NCBI GenBank assembly: GCA_943369355.1
Contig: CALRMX020000005.1
Span: 285,232-349,231 of the forward strand
DNA length: 64,000 bases
Direction of reading: 5' to 3'
From: UBA7662 sp943369355
GTDB taxonomy: Bacteria > Bacteroidota > Bacteroidia > UBA7662
This document shows, piece by piece, positions 11,001 through 18,167 of the stretch. How positions within the stretch are numbered: position 1 is the stretch's first letter; every line of letters begins with the position of its first letter. Position numbers and translations under genes: made by a program. The notes below the pieces were generated by a model. That model did not search any database. It saw only the letters and a program-made list of their open reading frames with translations, and had not been told where the DNA came from.

Positions 11001-13649
11001 TGCGGTGGGCGAGCCAATTCTGCCGCGGTTATTGTAAGCTCCTCGCGAACCTACGTTTGCGTTGGGCGTGGTGCTCGGCCCGCGGTACTCAAATACCGCA
11101 TCAGGATCCCCTACGCCGTTGGCGGTGCCGCTGGTCGACCATCCTGCGGGAATACCCGAGGCGAAATCGACATTCAGGAAGCTGGCGTTGGTGGCACAGC
11201 TGCCAAAACGGTAAACGGGCAGGCTGAACGCTTGGTTGGGCACGGTAAACCAACGGTTGGGGGCATTGGGACCAACGATGCAGTTGTTGGGCAATATTTC
11301 CGAAAAATCAACCCACTGGTTCGTCACCGTATCTAAATAACCCCAGCTGTTGCCGTTGATGAATTTGAACTCTGCCGAAGTGCCCACCGTGAGGGTGTCG
11401 GTACGTGTATACACTTGGGTGGTGCCTACACGCGTCATGGGCGAGGCGCCGGCATTCCAGCCCTGGAAACTACCTGCCAGGTGCACGCCATTCGGAGAAA
11501 CCGTCCTGCCGGTCATGTCTACACTAAAGGTTACGGCCACTCGAGGAGCCGAGGCGGGCTGGCACGAACCAAATTCGTTGGCGGGCAAGGTAATGCCTTG
11601 GGCCGGTACTACCACAAAACGATTGGTGCTATTGGGATAGTTACAGCCACTGCTGATCACTTCGTCGGTTCCCCAGCTGTTGCCATTCAAAAATTTATAT
11701 TGCACCGTATCGCCTACGTTCAAGTTGGCGGTATACGTCCATACCGAAGTGGTTCCCACCCGGGTCATGGGCGTGCCCGATGGATTCCACCCTTGGAAGC
11801 TGCCTGCGATATGAACGCCAGCCGGGTTGGGCGTACGGTTGCCTAAATCTACACGGAATACCACCTGCGCGGTGTTGTTCATGCCGCTGATCACCAAACC
11901 AAAGGCCTGCGGGGTCGATAGCGTGCCTTTGTGGGTCACACGAACGGTATAACCTCCTGCAACGGGATTCAACAAGAGCACCTGCTCTACATTGTCGCGG
12001 GTATTGTCGCCGGTGGTGGCGGCTGCGGTGCGGTTGGCCGGGTTGAGCACCCAAGGGCTAAATACGGCCTGATCGCTATTGCGGATGATGCGGATATCGA
12101 GGTCGCGGACCAATGCGGCGGTGGTGCCGTTGAGCACAAAAGGAGCAGCTGCACCGGCAGGGTCGTTCCAAACCAGCGTAGCCCGGATGGGCTCCGTTCC
12201 TGTGCTACTCACATTGTAGGTCCAGGTAGATCCATTGGTCAAGTTCCCGGTGAGTATGGCGTGTTTGTTCCCCACATTGGTGATCACATCGGCGGCTTTG
12301 CGGATGTTGACCAACCCCCAGCCATAAACGTAGTCGGGGCCGTTTTGCGCTCCTGCCTCGTCGGCGGTATGGATCACCAAGGCTTTGAGCTGACTGGCCG
12401 TCATGTTTTGGTTGTTGCGTAAGGCCTTAAAATGCTGCTGCAACAACACCAAGCCTCCGGTCGTGCTCGGCGTGGCCATCGACGTGCCGTTGTAGGTCGA
12501 GTAGGCCGTATTTGAGGTCGAAACCGACGAGGTAACGCTCACCCCTTTGGCTACTACGTCGGGTTTGATGCGGCCATCGTCGGTGGGTCCCCAACCCGAA
12601 AAGCTGCTCATCACCACCTGCGAAGGTTGCAGATAGCCGCCCGCAATGCCATTTACTGCACCTACCGTGAGTACGTTCTTCGACAGCGATGCGTGCGAAA
12701 TACAATCGTAACCGGCTGCGCCTCCATCTCTGGGGCGACTGGTGGTGGAGGTGACCCAAGCACTGCCGTTCCATTGGTAATACGTTTCACCCGTCGAAGG
12801 ACCGTCGCCGCGGTCGTTACCGGCCGATTTTACGATCAGGTAGTTGGGTGCGTTGTTGGCTACCACGTCCCACTCCCGCGCCTCAGTCGAGTACATGCCA
12901 AAATAGCGGTCGAGGCTGTCGGCGGTTTCTCCAAACCAATGCCAGGCGTTCACGCCCGACCAGTTGCCATACGCCCAGCCCGTGATGAGTCCGTAGGAGT
13001 GGTTCGAAATGAGCATGCCGTTGGTGGCGGCGGCCGCCATCTCGGTCATGTCGTTGTTCCAGTCGTAAGCCGCTAAGGTGGCCTGATAAGCGCCGCCTTT
13101 GGCATTGGCCTGGGTACCCCGACCTACGATGGTTCCGGCCACGTGGGTGGCGTGATCCGACAAGGTGGTCACAGCGTCAATTTGGGTAGCTGCCCCGCCC
13201 GGAAATTCCTGATGCGTAACACGCACAGCACCACCGTCCCATTCGCCAACGGTCATGCCAGATCCCGTGAGGCTTAATCCTGCGCCACCACCGGGCCAAA
13301 CCTTATCGATGCTGATGGTTTGTGCCGCATTGAGGTTTTCGCTGATACGGTAAAACAAACGGCCGTTTTCGAAACGGGCCACCTCCGTAACGCGACCGTC
13401 GGGCAATACCGTTCTAATGGGCATCCCGCGGCGCTGCGCCTCGGCCTCCGCCGCTGCTCGTTTTGCGTCGGCAGGCAGCTGTGCAGTTAAATTTTGGAGT
13501 TGTTGTACCGCTGGCTGCCCAGGCAATAACGGAAATTGATCGGCTAGCTGTTGCAGTGCGGGACGTTGTTCCCGGCTGGGTTGCGTAGTCTGGGCCTCCA
13601 CCAATAGGGCCGCAGCTACTAGCGCGGTGAGCAATAACAGTCTCTTCAT
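5052..13649 (-). CDS. Giant modular T9SS subtilase (peptidase S8), 2865 aa
   Basis: The signal peptide covers residues 1-20. The subtilisin triad is visible: D138 (GEWDGG), H166 (DHATHVAG) and S390 (GTSMATP). Then follow three CBM48/glycogen-binding-like modules (GVHIAGSFQGWN at about 600-690, a second at 705-830, a third near 1320-1430), Ig-like segments and a PA-type insert near 1860-1900 (YRGGCEFG). BNR-type repeats (TTNGGNSW and variants) span about 2045-2310. A carboxypeptidase-regulatory-like domain, a dockerin-like pair (NATDALLISRHFAG then NATDALQVSQRFVG, about 2395-2446), a cohesin-like domain (about 2650-2760) and a T9SS sorting domain (YPNPFG) close the protein. It should be exported and retained at, or released from, the cell surface, degrading protein while bound to glycan. 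The ATG at 13649 leads straight into the signal peptide. It is the first gene of a probable two-gene unit with the cohesin-like protein. Confidence 0.9.
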   Translation of the reverse strand: MKRLLLLTALVAAALLVEAQTTQPSREQRPALQQLADQFPLLPGQPAVQQLQNLTAQLPADAKRAAAEAEAQRRGMPIRTVLPDGRVTEVARFENGRLFYRISENLNAAQTISIDKVWPGGGAGLSLTGSGMTVGEWDGGAVRVTHQEFPGGAATQIDAVTTLSDHATHVAGTIVGRGTQANAKGGAYQATLAAYDWNNDMTEMAAAATNGMLISNHSYGLITGWAYGNWSGVNAWHWFGETADSLDRYFGMYSTEAREWDVVANNAPNYLIVKSAGNDRGDGPSTGETYYQWNGSAWVTSTTSRPRDGGAAGYDCISHASLSKNVLTVGAVNGIAGGYLQPSQVVMSSFSGWGPTDDGRIKPDVVAKGVSVTSSVSTSNTAYSTYNGTSMATPSTTGGLVLLQQHFKALRNNQNMTASQLKALVIHTADEAGAQNGPDYVYGWGLVNIRKAADVITNVGNKHAILTGNLTNGSTWTYNVSSTGTEPIRATLVWNDPAGAAAPFVLNGTTAALVRDLDIRIIRNSDQAVFSPWVLNPANRTAAATTGDNTRDNVEQVLLLNPVAGGYTVRVTHKGTLSTPQAFGLVISGMNNTAQVVFRVDLGNRTPNPAGVHIAGSFQGWNPSGTPMTRVGTTSVWTYTANLNVGDTVQYKFLNGNSWGTDEVISSGCNYPNSTNRFVVVPAQGITLPANEFGSCQPASAPRVAVTFSVDMTGRTVSPNGVHLAGSFQGWNAGASPMTRVGTTQVYTRTDTLTVGTSAEFKFINGNSWGYLDTVTNQWVDFSEILPNNCIVGPNAPNRWFTVPNQAFSLPVYRFGSCATNASFLNVDFASGIPAGWSTSGTANGVGDPDAVFEYRGPSTTPNANVGSRGAYNNRGRIGSPTAANGFMLFDSDWRDNNGVVGAFGTGTAPSPHVVGLRSADINTIGHNAVTLRFNQFYRKFEGPGANQNLTGTYLVFSRNGGQTWPDTVAINTNIAVNLATDSFSVITLPVGKYIGNTANARIQFLFNGNYYFWMLDDISISSTPAHDLVLLNQTIENGNTGNFYGHLPLNQMDSLRFRARAYNAGADAQSGNGLRVQMFRNNTGVWTEFNSNGNGLLQPGDTVNVQVTNPPFVPTQLGSYRAAVEVTNFLTDVSPQNNRDTINFEVTDSVFALDNGGFAASAVGTNTFVTGNADGIKLANRYVLTRAAQVSSAFVRFANTSVAGGSVQFHLLPGTNLQTATPIVSSTIHTVTAAQIQNGLTLPFIGTALQRTLQPGTYYLAIELFSNSGASHMRVLDQLNVPVRDDASVVFLPSFNQWYSNGNAFLLRLNVQPAGPAQGVNVTFRVNMRKYPVNPAGVHLAGGFQGWNPSGNRMNLVDTVNKIYSLTFQVPANSSQEYKFINGNQWGFDEQNVLRGCGIDNGFGSFNRRITVGSRDTILPLVFFNSCATNLNELTIADIQYVPWYMLDSGWNKSLYTGDTVTVTGVATMDAARSVLSTSFRNTYVQMDSLNSFMHYPFSGINVRQLNLADTASFRTGFKVRFRGVVAEFGATNNNKHQETQIDVFTGAGVTVLSTTAALPPIPEVELDRFVTPDSNTFVFNPYGEGFEGSAVQFNNLEVVSATTFSGNRFDVVFRDRQGRTITTRDVSSAMRSPIASNTDSTAALFFRAGQRYAYVRGVIGHTNVGATGTGNFRLIPRITGDIGPRLQCWTDLFAQGNTSFCAGDSLVLETPLEAGATYQWKRNGVNINWSTTNRLVVYVDGDYSVQKTTATNCVSQSQNIWVEVTARPTAIINWSGPLHFAQNQPINAVLNASPEATLRLTSPNVFPSPYDLLFSAAQISGGWMLQPTNPSFNAQMVVVRDSSVADSLGCVGIANAAQLAGKVAVIYRGGCEFGLKALRAQQAGAIAVVIINSFPNQVPPPAGPGSVGAQVSIPVVTVSAEQGAILTFAIRAGQNNLQYGPQFNANYTYEWLRDGQPLNSFGTSYTATQVGRYNLRIRGGQGCTSQSLYVPVSQSIFGQTPWQIQPLNAGGAANKTVVSLSVVDTQNVWALEDRNTSPTTAVQVYRTTNGGNSWATLTIPNTGGMGAASISAVSATRAYVTLFGDSARQGIYLTNDGGASWTRQNGAWNNNGFPNVTYFSDQNNGISLGDPKGGSFEIYTTTNGGSSWSRVSAANMPAPIDAFEAGLVDEIAVVGQTIYYPLINGRILKSTNGGQNWTALVTPARGQLMVAFRDAMNGVLYGPTNQAFYVTSDGGANWQQAATPFLVGTPNDFQFIPGTSQPTLMVSGNFGTAFTTDYQNWQMIDGFFHQRVQFIAPNKGWSGGWTSTNNTTGMFRWNSNFFQGGTPPPAGNGRIAGNIRYDNGSSTPINNALVGIYSLPSMAMADSVRTNANGNFVSRPLPAGEYMVAAHTAKAWGGVNATDALLISRHFAGLSTLSGIKLQAADVNASNSVNATDALQVSQRFVGTLSQTNNLNIVFRAVGTPLAAATSVHMHSGGGVAAPWVYNIGEWGNPATPGAMTRIDSVHWGFSLQPEAYYGAAVNGPVPAGQKIAHIGIVYRASGPCGGFGGNTSPCPEVKDGAGNDIFLDTRVNPPFSTSWRTGARMSSTNGFTAGDWLFGTQNVMLNSGDSLNRVIAAICVGDVNGSFVPSATNREPARVSLVSDEVIALSSSQFTDVLVKVQDAYTIGALSLVLELPQGVVLEDVQLVPQHPQALSYRLDGNQLRISWYSLQALAMQAGDDLLRLRFAQGSLQAGNHGITVGGGSELANAQGEVITNAQLAIPQLVSTAANSLNERMTAVAYPNPFGSATRLHVHLPEAGALEVVLRDVAGRPVLALDLGVQDAGEQILLLEREQLASGVYFATVKLRGDREYVRVLRLIAE

Positions 13650-13666
13650 AGTGTTTGGGTTGGGGT

Positions 13667-13684
13667 TTGGATAGTACTATCCAA
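13667..13684. promoter_or_regulatory. Perfect 18-bp palindrome before the subtilase
   Basis: TTGGATAGTACTATCCAA is a perfect inverted repeat centred at 13675/13676, 18 bases before the subtilase start codon. It could be a dimeric regulator's operator or a hairpin in the mRNA leader. No other copy was noticed in the window. Confidence 0.55.
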
Positions 13685-14060
13685 TAGGCAATTACGCAAG
13701 CCTACGCTCCACCCACAATACCCCTTTTAGGTGATTTTACACCTTAACTCAACTGCATTCTGACGACTAATCCTGATGGTAGCCTTTTCAAGTTCGTTCC
13801 AGCCAGTTCACGCAACTTTGAAAACACCCTATGCCCACGGCTTTGATGGATGGCATCAGGCTCGAATATCGGCTTCGCCTAGCGGATCTTCGGTGCGCAC
13901 AACGGGTACTGTTTTGGATTTTCTGAGGGACTTTGACTTGTTCAATGGCGAGGCCTTTTGTCGCTGACACTTCCCAATCAGTAGCAAAAACGAGGTTTTA
14001 TTTCTTCAGAAAATCCCTTCTTACAAAAAATACGATGTGACCAAAATTTTCCTCTTTTCG
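13685..14060. other. Intergenic region at the left edge of the accessory island
   Basis: About 375 bases without a supported gene. Base composition shifts from GC-rich on the subtilase side to AT-rich near 14000. Two short antiparallel reading frames of about 60 codons cover 13776-13970 and look random. The sequence just after the HigA-like stop (about 14056-14085) is weakly similar to the repeat fragment near 31500, which may mark an island boundary. Confidence 0.35.
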
Positions 14061-14390
14061 TCAAGCAAGCGTAACTGACTGGTTAAGCAACTCCACATTG
14101 AAATTTATTTTTGCGTTGAGTGCTTTAAATACCTTAATTATAGTTTCAAATCTTGCATCAGTCAAGCTGTTTTCGAGCTTCGAAATTTGGGCTTTTTGAA
14201 CACCGACAAGACGACCAAGTTCTTCTTGTGTCAAGTTACGCGCTATGCGTGCTTGTCGAATTGCTTCCCCAAGCAAGTCAAGTCGTAACTCATTATCAAA
14301 AGCTTCTCGTTTTGATGTGCCAGGCTTACCAATATGTTTGTCGGTAATTTCGTCTAAACTGTAGGATTTTAATCCTTGCTTCTTGCTCAT
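14061..14390 (-). CDS. XRE-type antitoxin, HigA-like
   Basis: About 109 residues with a Cro/CI helix-turn-helix in the second half (LGEAIRQARIARNLTQEELG, then VQKAQISKLENS), the layout of HigA-type antitoxins. It should neutralise the toxin encoded just upstream and repress the operon. The frame also stays open from a TTG at 14438 that overlaps the toxin stop (TTGA), but the ATG at 14390 (MSKKQ) gives a more usual N-terminus, so I chose it. Toxin-first order is typical of higBA loci. It is the last gene of the minus-strand accessory block. Confidence 0.85.
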   Translation of the reverse strand: MSKKQGLKSYSLDEITDKHIGKPGTSKREAFDNELRLDLLGEAIRQARIARNLTQEELGRLVGVQKAQISKLENSLTDARFETIIKVFKALNAKINFNVELLNQSVTLA

Positions 14391-14434
14391 AGGTATATTT
14401 TTTAGTTTTTCGTATGCACGAACCGAAGAGGGTT

Positions 14435-14785
14435 TCAATCTTTCTTGTCCTTTAGTTCAAAATATTTTTTCCTTATCCGTGCTACTTTATCCAAGTCGGC
14501 TTGTGGGGTTTTATCTGTTTTCTTTATCAGTCCATGCGTTGAAATCACAACCGTCGCTGTCTTCTCTGACTTGTCCCAAAAAGCAAATAGTCGGTAATGG
14601 GTTTTATTATACAATGTTCTAAACTCCCAAATTTCGTCAGTTAGTTTTTTGAAAAGCTCTCTATCGTTTGAAAACCTTGCTTTTGTGATGTTGTAAATAA
14701 TTTTAACTCTTACTTTCTCGTCAAGACTGTCAAGGAATGCGGCAGCCTCTTCTAAAAACTCAACTTTAAATTTTGGTGACTGCAC
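14435..14785 (-). CDS. RelE/HigB-superfamily toxin (Gp49-like)
   Basis: 116 residues starting at GTG (14785); there is no in-frame ATG nearby. The sequence fits the phage-derived Gp49-like/HigB family: an N-terminal segment with FLDSLDEKVRVKI, the central core EIWEFRTLYNKTHYRLFAFW, and the C-terminal HGLIKKTDKTP with ARIRKKYFE. Members usually act as mRNA-cleaving toxins in translation. The gene is immediately followed by the XRE antitoxin. The conserved aromatic and basic residues are present, so it looks intact. Confidence 0.85.
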   Translation of the reverse strand: MQSPKFKVEFLEEAAAFLDSLDEKVRVKIIYNITKARFSNDRELFKKLTDEIWEFRTLYNKTHYRLFAFWDKSEKTATVVISTHGLIKKTDKTPQADLDKVARIRKKYFELKDKKD

Positions 14786-14939
14786 TTGTCAATCGTTTAC
14801 GTGAAGGTAAATGTTTCCTCATTAAGAAACAACATATCAGATTAAGAAGTTATCTAAAAGCCTACACAATACGATTTCGGTCTTAGCGCTTCGTTCGTTT
14901 ACCTCGGTTTCAGGCTCAACCAGTTCAATAACCGTAAGC

Positions 14940-14985
14940 TGACAATAGGCACCGCCTAGCGCCAAACCCGCGATGTTGCCACGCC
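14940..14985 (-). repeat. Cassette-type repeat, copy A (partial)
   Basis: On the minus strand the sequence just after the FG-GAP-like gene contains GGGTTTGGCGCTAGGCGG. This closely matches the arm GTTTTGGCGCTTGGCG in the repeats near 24.3 and 26.0 kb. It sits at the 3' end of a gene, as the other copies do. The rest of the 14786-14990 gap shows no gene. Confidence 0.45.
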
Positions 14986-14990
14986 ATTAT

Positions 14991-15671
14991 TCATTCGGCC
15001 AATACCGTATCGGTGCAAGAAATGGCCAAGACGGTCTCGTTTATTTTAACCAGATTAACAATTAGGTCGTCTTTACCGTCGCCATTCAGGTCTACAAGTT
15101 GAAGTGGTTCAATTTTCATCAAGGTATCCACTCCTTCTAAGCAATACATATCCGACCAGTCGTCAAGTAAATGCTTCGTCGAAAAAGTCGTAGTTGAGGA
15201 AGATAGCAGCCCATACCAAGAGGCTCCGTCTTCATAAGTGTAACTCACCAAAAAGTCGGGAATTTCGTCTCCATTGAAATTGGCCTGTAAAACGGTATCG
15301 TAATATCCGTCAGCTGAGCTTTCGTAGTAGATTTCTTTGCCCTTGTAAAATAGGCCCAGGCTCGAACGAGCCCTGTCGCTTGTATAACCGGAAACAGCTG
15401 TATAATCGTTGAACCGAAATAACTTAATAGGGATGGGTTTCCGCGTCACAAAATCGTATCCACCACAGAATCTTGGATCTGTTAAAACCTTTCGATCGAG
15501 CCCGTAATTATTGTCCTTACATCCGCACTCGTCATCTGCATAATCCCAACAAATCCCTGCGTCTAAACAAGCCTCTATTGCAAAAAAACGAGTCAACTTG
15601 AGGTAGGTGTACCCCGTCAAAACGCTAAAAAGAAGCAGCAGCGTTAGTCGTATAGGTGTTTTCGAGCGCAT
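14991..15671 (-). CDS. Membrane-anchored FG-GAP/VCBS-like protein
   Basis: 226 residues. A hydrophobic N-terminal segment (about residues 7-26) is an uncleaved anchor or signal peptide. It is followed by a Cys-containing stretch (CLDAG, CWDYADDECGC) and two FG-GAP-like calcium loops: NFNGDEIPDFLVSY and DLNGDGKDDLIVN. These motifs usually form beta-propeller blades; two are too few for a full propeller. The start is the ATG at 15671. No enzymatic function can be inferred. It lies in the AT-rich minus-strand island between two repeat copies. Confidence 0.65.
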   Translation of the reverse strand: MRSKTPIRLTLLLLFSVLTGYTYLKLTRFFAIEACLDAGICWDYADDECGCKDNNYGLDRKVLTDPRFCGGYDFVTRKPIPIKLFRFNDYTAVSGYTSDRARSSLGLFYKGKEIYYESSADGYYDTVLQANFNGDEIPDFLVSYTYEDGASWYGLLSSSTTTFSTKHLLDDWSDMYCLEGVDTLMKIEPLQLVDLNGDGKDDLIVNLVKINETVLAISCTDTVLAE

Positions 15672-15836
15672 CAAAATTTAGGCATCAAGTACTCGTGTTT
15701 TGCAGGTGCTAGGGGCATACAAGATTCGGGATTAACTAACAGAATAGCTCGTTCTAAACATGGATTAAACCTGAGTTTTTTCAAAACCGTCGTGAACAAT
15801 TCGGGTGTATCATTTCAGTAATTCCATTTTTTTCGC

Positions 15837-16352
15837 TCAACTGTTTTGAGCAAGCAGTTTGTTGATTTTGGCAATTTGGGTCCAGTGATAAACAACCAAC
15901 ACCATTCCTACAAGTCCCGCAATTTGCCCTACTTCATTTGGAACGAACGACAGGAGTTGTGCTATACTCCATCCTATCCCCGAAATCATTCCAAAATCTG
16001 AAATGGTTTTTAATTTGAGATTCGTCTTCTTTTCTTCTTCTATTGAATTAGCAAGATGAATGACGATGAAAAAATCTTCAATGAAGTTAAATGGAATGGC
16101 AAACATATACCAAACAGATGTTGGCTTCATTTTGCGGTTTTCAGGACGTATTAAAGTCAAACACCTTTGTAAAGTCCGGCAATAAAAACCTACCAGCATA
16201 AAAAATGCTCCAACGATTACTAAACTTGGCCATAGGCCTATGCCGATAAATTCATTCAAGAAACTACCGTTTGTCGCGGTTTCAAAATAGGGTATAACTG
16301 CCCAAGCCACCAAAAGCGCCGTCAGCATAAAACGAATCACATAATTGACCAT
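15837..16352 (-). CDS. Four-helix integral membrane protein, unknown function
   Basis: 171 residues from the ATG at 16352 (MVNYVIRFM). An upstream extension in the same frame is polar and non-conserved in look, so it was left out. Four hydrophobic segments are evident: FMLTALLVAWAVI, the segment around LWPSLVIVGAFFMLVGF, GMISGIGWSIAQLLSF, and the segment around IAGLVGMVLVV. I do not recognise the family. It is an isolated cassette-like gene: repeat copy B lies directly upstream of its start. Confidence 0.6.
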   Translation of the reverse strand: MVNYVIRFMLTALLVAWAVIPYFETATNGSFLNEFIGIGLWPSLVIVGAFFMLVGFYCRTLQRCLTLIRPENRKMKPTSVWYMFAIPFNFIEDFFIVIHLANSIEEEKKTNLKLKTISDFGMISGIGWSIAQLLSFVPNEVGQIAGLVGMVLVVYHWTQIAKINKLLAQNS

Positions 16353-16430
16353 GGTTGTCCCTTTCTCGTTGCTGTTCTTGTGTTGGTTAAGCGATCTCCT
16401 GTTTGGTCCATGCACTCGCTTGTTTAGTAT

Positions 16431-16591
16431 CGAAATTTCGCTTCGTATGGCAAGCTACCAAACAACCCACAAACTACAAAACACCAGCCATTCCTACCAC
16501 CACCTTGGCCGCGCGAAGGTGGGTAATCCCTCAGCGGACGGAAAGGCAGTGGGTATTTAAGTTTTGGGCGATGTACATGCCGTGTAGTTAA
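16431..16591 (-). repeat. Cassette-type repeat, copy B
   Basis: About 160 bases that align along most of their length with 18000-18167. Shared blocks on the minus strand include GCGGCCAAGGTGGTG, a CCGTCyGCTGAsGGAT hairpin core and a GTTTGTGkGTTGTTTGGTA tract. It separates the frameshifted gene at 16604 from the membrane protein at 16352. Copy C is associated with a truncated gene, so this family may be a site of recombination. Confidence 0.75.
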
Positions 16592-16603
16592 TGGAAGCGT
16601 ATA

Positions 16604-17084
16604 TTATTTCGCGATTTTTAATCTTTTTTTGATGCGTTCTATGTCGTGAAATGCAATTATGTGACTCGTTTCAATTACTTTGTTTAGGTCTTTAATGGTT
16701 AATGTTGATGCCGTTGCCTCCTCGTTTTGTGTCGCATAAATTTCAATATTTTCAAGACTTATAGATTACATGGTTGTCAACGAAATATTTGTAGGAACAA
16801 TAATATTCAATGCTATTATTCGTAATCTGGAACACTTCCTTCCCGAATACATTCCACAATATTAGTCGAATAAAAAATAATGCAACACCCCAACCAACTA
16901 AATAAGAAATAAGTAGACCAAACTTTAAACCATCTCCTTCATTCAGTACTATCGCTGTTGCTACAATTGGAATAATCAAGGAAATGATTGTCAGAACGAC
17001 CAAACTAACTAATATAAAAATCGGTCTATTTTCATTCGAAATAATTATTTCATTTTCGTGGATTTCAATATGTGCTGGCTTCAT
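16604..17084 (-). pseudogene. Frameshifted two-helix membrane protein
   Basis: The frame from the ATG at 17084 encodes an N-terminal cytoplasmic strand, two hydrophobic helices (FILVSLVVLTIISLIIPIV, then FGLLISYLVGWGVALFFI) and the beginning of a PH-like domain, and stops at 16752. Coding continues without a break in another frame to 16604 (ENIEIYATQNEEA, then IERIKKRLKIAK). A one-base change around the AAGTCTTGA at the stop would restore an open reading frame of about 155 codons. This is either a real inactivating frameshift or a sequencing error. The family is not recognised; the layout of two helices followed by a small soluble domain resembles bacterial PH-domain proteins. Confidence 0.65.
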
Positions 17085-17115
17085 TATTTTTTGGCTTTGG
17101 ATTCATAGGTGTCTT

Positions 17116-17346
17116 TTATATGAGTTTAGAAAAAATTCTGAAGTTACCTTCGATGAGTTCCCTAACGTCCTTGCGAACATATTCAGGAACTTCACGCCCT
17201 ATTTCGGGATATGTGGCAAGTACTGAAACCCTTTCAATAAATTCTTCAATTGTTTTTTGAGCATAAAAGGGAGATTCCTTGGCAATGTAATCGTGAATGC
17301 TATCCAAGTCTTCTAAGGCTAGCTTAGACCAGGTTATTTCAACCAT
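17116..17346 (-). CDS. ParE/RelE-type toxin, C-terminally short
   Basis: 76 residues matching the N-terminal three quarters of ParE toxins: helix pair ALEDLDSIHDYIAKES, RVSVLATYPEIGREVPEY and the strand RELIEGNFRIF. Family members usually have about 95-100 residues and end in one more beta strand with an H-x-R/A-R-like tail. Here the frame stops right after FSKLI, so the last strand is missing and activity is doubtful. It overlaps the antitoxin gene by 13 bases. The toxin should act on gyrase or ribosomes depending on its subfamily, which cannot be told from the sequence. Confidence 0.75.
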   Translation of the reverse strand: MVEITWSKLALEDLDSIHDYIAKESPFYAQKTIEEFIERVSVLATYPEIGREVPEYVRKDVRELIEGNFRIFSKLI

Positions 17347-17516
17347 TTTTTATTAAAATGAGCCATCACATCTGCATGTGTCACGGTTTGGCCGTTTTCT
17401 ATTTGAAGTAAGCCCTTTTCAATTTTTTCCTTCACGATGAGCTGTTCGAAGAGTGTATTCAAATTCACTTCCTGAGGGAATTCATTAATCGCTTGCAAAA
17501 CGGTTTCTTTCTTCAT
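17334..17516 (-). CDS. Small antitoxin of a ParE-type module
   Basis: 60 residues: MKKETVLQAINEFP, then LFEQLIVKEKIEKGL and a C-terminal VTHADVMAHFNKKW. This matches a short antitoxin type common in Bacteroidota, with an N-terminal helical part and the E-x-G-Q-T/V-x-x-H-x-x-V motif, regularly found before ParE/RelE toxins. The ATG at 17516 overlaps the stop of the broken DUF1016 frame (CTATGA), so the pair may now be read from that gene's transcript. Confidence 0.75.
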   Translation of the reverse strand: MKKETVLQAINEFPQEVNLNTLFEQLIVKEKIEKGLLQIENGQTVTHADVMAHFNKKWLK

Positions 17517-18000
17517 AGGATAAAATTAATGAAATTTTTTATCTCGCTTACAAGTCCACGTTGTAAATCGCTTTCACTGTGTGGGTCAGGTATATTCAAA
17601 AACTCAAATACATAACTATCCTTGAATGCGTTAGAAAGGTCGCTAGTACTTTCTCTCACCGCTGGTGAGAGTTTTGAATTACCAATTATTGTTCGCTCGA
17701 AGAAGCTTGCAGAGATCTGTCGATCAAGTTCACGTTTGCTGTAATTTTCTTGTTTAACGATTTTAAGATAAAATTCCATTTCTTAATGGTCTTACACCTT
17801 GAAAAAATCAGCTGGTTGCTTGTCCAACTAATTTCTCTCACCAGTGGTGAGAGTTTTGGAAAGTCCTTGTAGGTCTCATAAAACTGCTTCATTCTCCAAA
17901 TATTCTTATCGGAGAAGCCTTTTATTTCTGGTTCGTGTGTTTGAATAAACTTGGCTAATGCTGTCACAACCGAATTGCCCCATTCCGGAGCAAAAGCGAC
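17513..18000 (-). pseudogene. Truncated and frameshifted DUF1016 (YhcG-type) nuclease
   Basis: Two overlapping frames together give the N-terminal region of DUF1016/PDDEXK proteins. The first holds LAKFIQTHEPEIKGFSDKN, NIWRMKQFYETY, LSPLVREISW and FSRCKTI. The second, from about 17780, continues with EFYLKIVKQENYSKRELDRQ, FKDSYVFEFL and PDPHSESDLQ. The break at the KTIKK/EFYLK junction is a one-base loss. The gene is also cut at both ends. It starts in mid-domain right at repeat copy C, and it stops before the C-terminal catalytic part (D, then ELK) that the family needs. It cannot be a working nuclease. Family members are linked to DNA restriction and defence. Confidence 0.85.
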
Positions 18001-18167
18001 GCTTTGTTTCGGAAAGCAATGTACCAAACAACACACAAAGTACAAAACACCAACAATCAATATCACCACCTTGGCCGCACGATGCCGGATGATCCGTCAG
18101 CAGACGGACAGGCTGTGGTTATTTGCGTTTTCGGGCTTTGCGTATGGCCCTAACACGCGGGTTGAGT
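18000..18167 (-). repeat. Cassette-type repeat, copy C
   Basis: This copy is homologous to 16431-16591 along about 160 bases. On the minus strand it contains CAACCCGCGTGTTAGGG, then the hairpin core CCGTCTGCTGACGG, GCGGCCAAGGTGGTG and a GTTGTTTGGTACATTGC end. The DUF1016 fragment begins exactly where the repeat ends, so the repeat marks a recombination breakpoint. AAC and GTT trinucleotides near its end recall the core of integron attC sites, but the flanking consensus does not fit well. Confidence 0.75.
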
